In this document: one piece after another, positions 5,301-5,705 of the stretch | Layout: each line of letters starts with the position of its first letter | How positions within the stretch are numbered: the stretch's first letter is position 1 | Assembly (NCBI GenBank): GCA_934667575.1 | Contig: CAKUME010000086.1 | Coordinates: 1 to 5,705, forward strand | Reading direction: 5' to 3' | Origin: an uncultured Eubacteriales bacterium | GTDB lineage: Bacteria; Bacillota; Clostridia; Oscillospirales; Acutalibacteraceae | DNA length: 5,705 bases | Translations under genes and position numbers: made by a program | Notes under the pieces: generated by a model | What the model saw: the letters and a program-made list of their open reading frames with translations, nothing else | Databases searched by the model: none | What the model was told of the DNA's origin: nothing

Positions 5301-5705
5301 TCAGACATCCAGCTCGCCGGCATAGCGGGCGTTTTGCTCGATAAAAATGCGGCGCGGCTCCACTTTGTCGCCCATCAGCGACGTAAAGGTCTCGTCGGCC
5401 GAGGCCATATCCTCTTTGGCGAGCTCCACGCGCAGCATGGTGCGGTTGGCCGGATCCATCGTGGTTTCCCACAGCTGCTCGGGGTTCATTTCGCCCAAGC
5501 CTTTGTAGCGCTGAATCGCATAGCCCTGCCCGATTTCGGCGGTAATGCGGTCGCGCTCCTCATCGGTGTAGGCGTAGCGGTGCGTTTTGCCCTTGGAAAT
5601 TTTATACAGCGGCGGCTGCGCCAGATAGACGTGCCCCTCCTCGATGAGCGGCCGCATGAAGCGGAAGAAGAACGTCAGCAGCAGCGTGCGGATATGGGAG
5701 CCGTC
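5301..5705 (-). CDS. gyrB: DNA gyrase subunit B, C-terminal part (5' end beyond window)
   Basis: The last 134 codons are present and the start is off the right edge. GyrB is the ATPase subunit of gyrase. The visible part opens with DGSHIRTLLLTFFFRF, the end of the TOPRIM metal-binding motif; the preceding acidic residues lie outside the window. The segment QPPLYKISKGK follows, then the tail signature QRYKGLGEMNPEQLWETTMDP, which is conserved in the GyrB/ParE C-terminus. The rest of the TOPRIM-tail segment is short and lacks the large insertion known from E. coli GyrB, as is usual in Bacillota. GyrB rather than ParE is favoured by the linked gyrA with its intact GyrA box. The stop is TGA at 5301-5303, followed by a run of seven T that has no adjacent stable stem, so I do not call a terminator. 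Confidence 0.97.
   Translation of the reverse strand, partial: DGSHIRTLLLTFFFRFMRPLIEEGHVYLAQPPLYKISKGKTHRYAYTDEERDRITAEIGQGYAIQRYKGLGEMNPEQLWETTMDPANRTMLRVELAKEDMASADETFTSLMGDKVEPRRIFIEQNARYAGELDV

Noticed and set aside
5290..5303. A possible terminator after gyrB (seven T directly after the stop)
   Set aside because: No stable GC-rich stem directly precedes the T run; the nearest complementary segments are separated from it by more than ten bases.

Overview
The window looks like a piece of the chromosome of a fairly GC-rich member of the Bacillota, most likely class Clostridia and possibly Oscillospirales. I infer this from the wording of the S9, L13 and gyrase proteins, the strong AGGAGG-type ribosome binding sites, and a sigma-A-type promoter. 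No database search was possible, so the placement is provisional. All genes lie on the minus strand, and transcription runs from right to left.

Right to left, the layout is as follows. The 3' end of gyrB runs off the right edge (5301-5705). Three consecutive small genes follow (4731-5264, 4123-4713, 3548-4126). Each encodes a protein of 177-196 residues with a short N-terminal segment, two closely spaced membrane helices and a C-terminal soluble domain. The three look like diverged paralogues and resemble the YcxB-like family. Next comes a complete gyrA (975-3491). Spacing between these genes is tight: 36 nt, 17 nt, a 4-nt ATGA overlap, then 56 nt. This suggests one gyrB-orfC-orfB-orfA-gyrA transcription unit, with a small terminator-like hairpin just before gyrA that could tune read-through. 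A strong intrinsic terminator follows gyrA.

The only large non-coding stretch (594-974) separates gyrA from the ribosomal protein operon rplM-rpsI (L13 and S9; rpsI runs off the left edge). Near rplM it holds a near-consensus promoter with a 17-nt spacer and an extended -10, plus a short leader with a small hairpin. Between that promoter and the gyrA terminator lies an unexplained element (793-909). It has a 14-bp outer inverted repeat enclosing three smaller hairpins, one of them a perfect 12-bp palindrome whose arms read as DnaA-box-like TTTTCCACA in opposite orientations. A further copy of the outer arm sequence at 756-767 could pair alternatively.

Functionally, GyrA and GyrB form the A2B2 DNA gyrase, while L13 and S9 belong to the large and small ribosomal subunits. 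The points most worth a second look are the trio of membrane paralogues inside the gyrase operon, the multi-hairpin intergenic element, and an alanine at the quinolone-contact position of GyrA.
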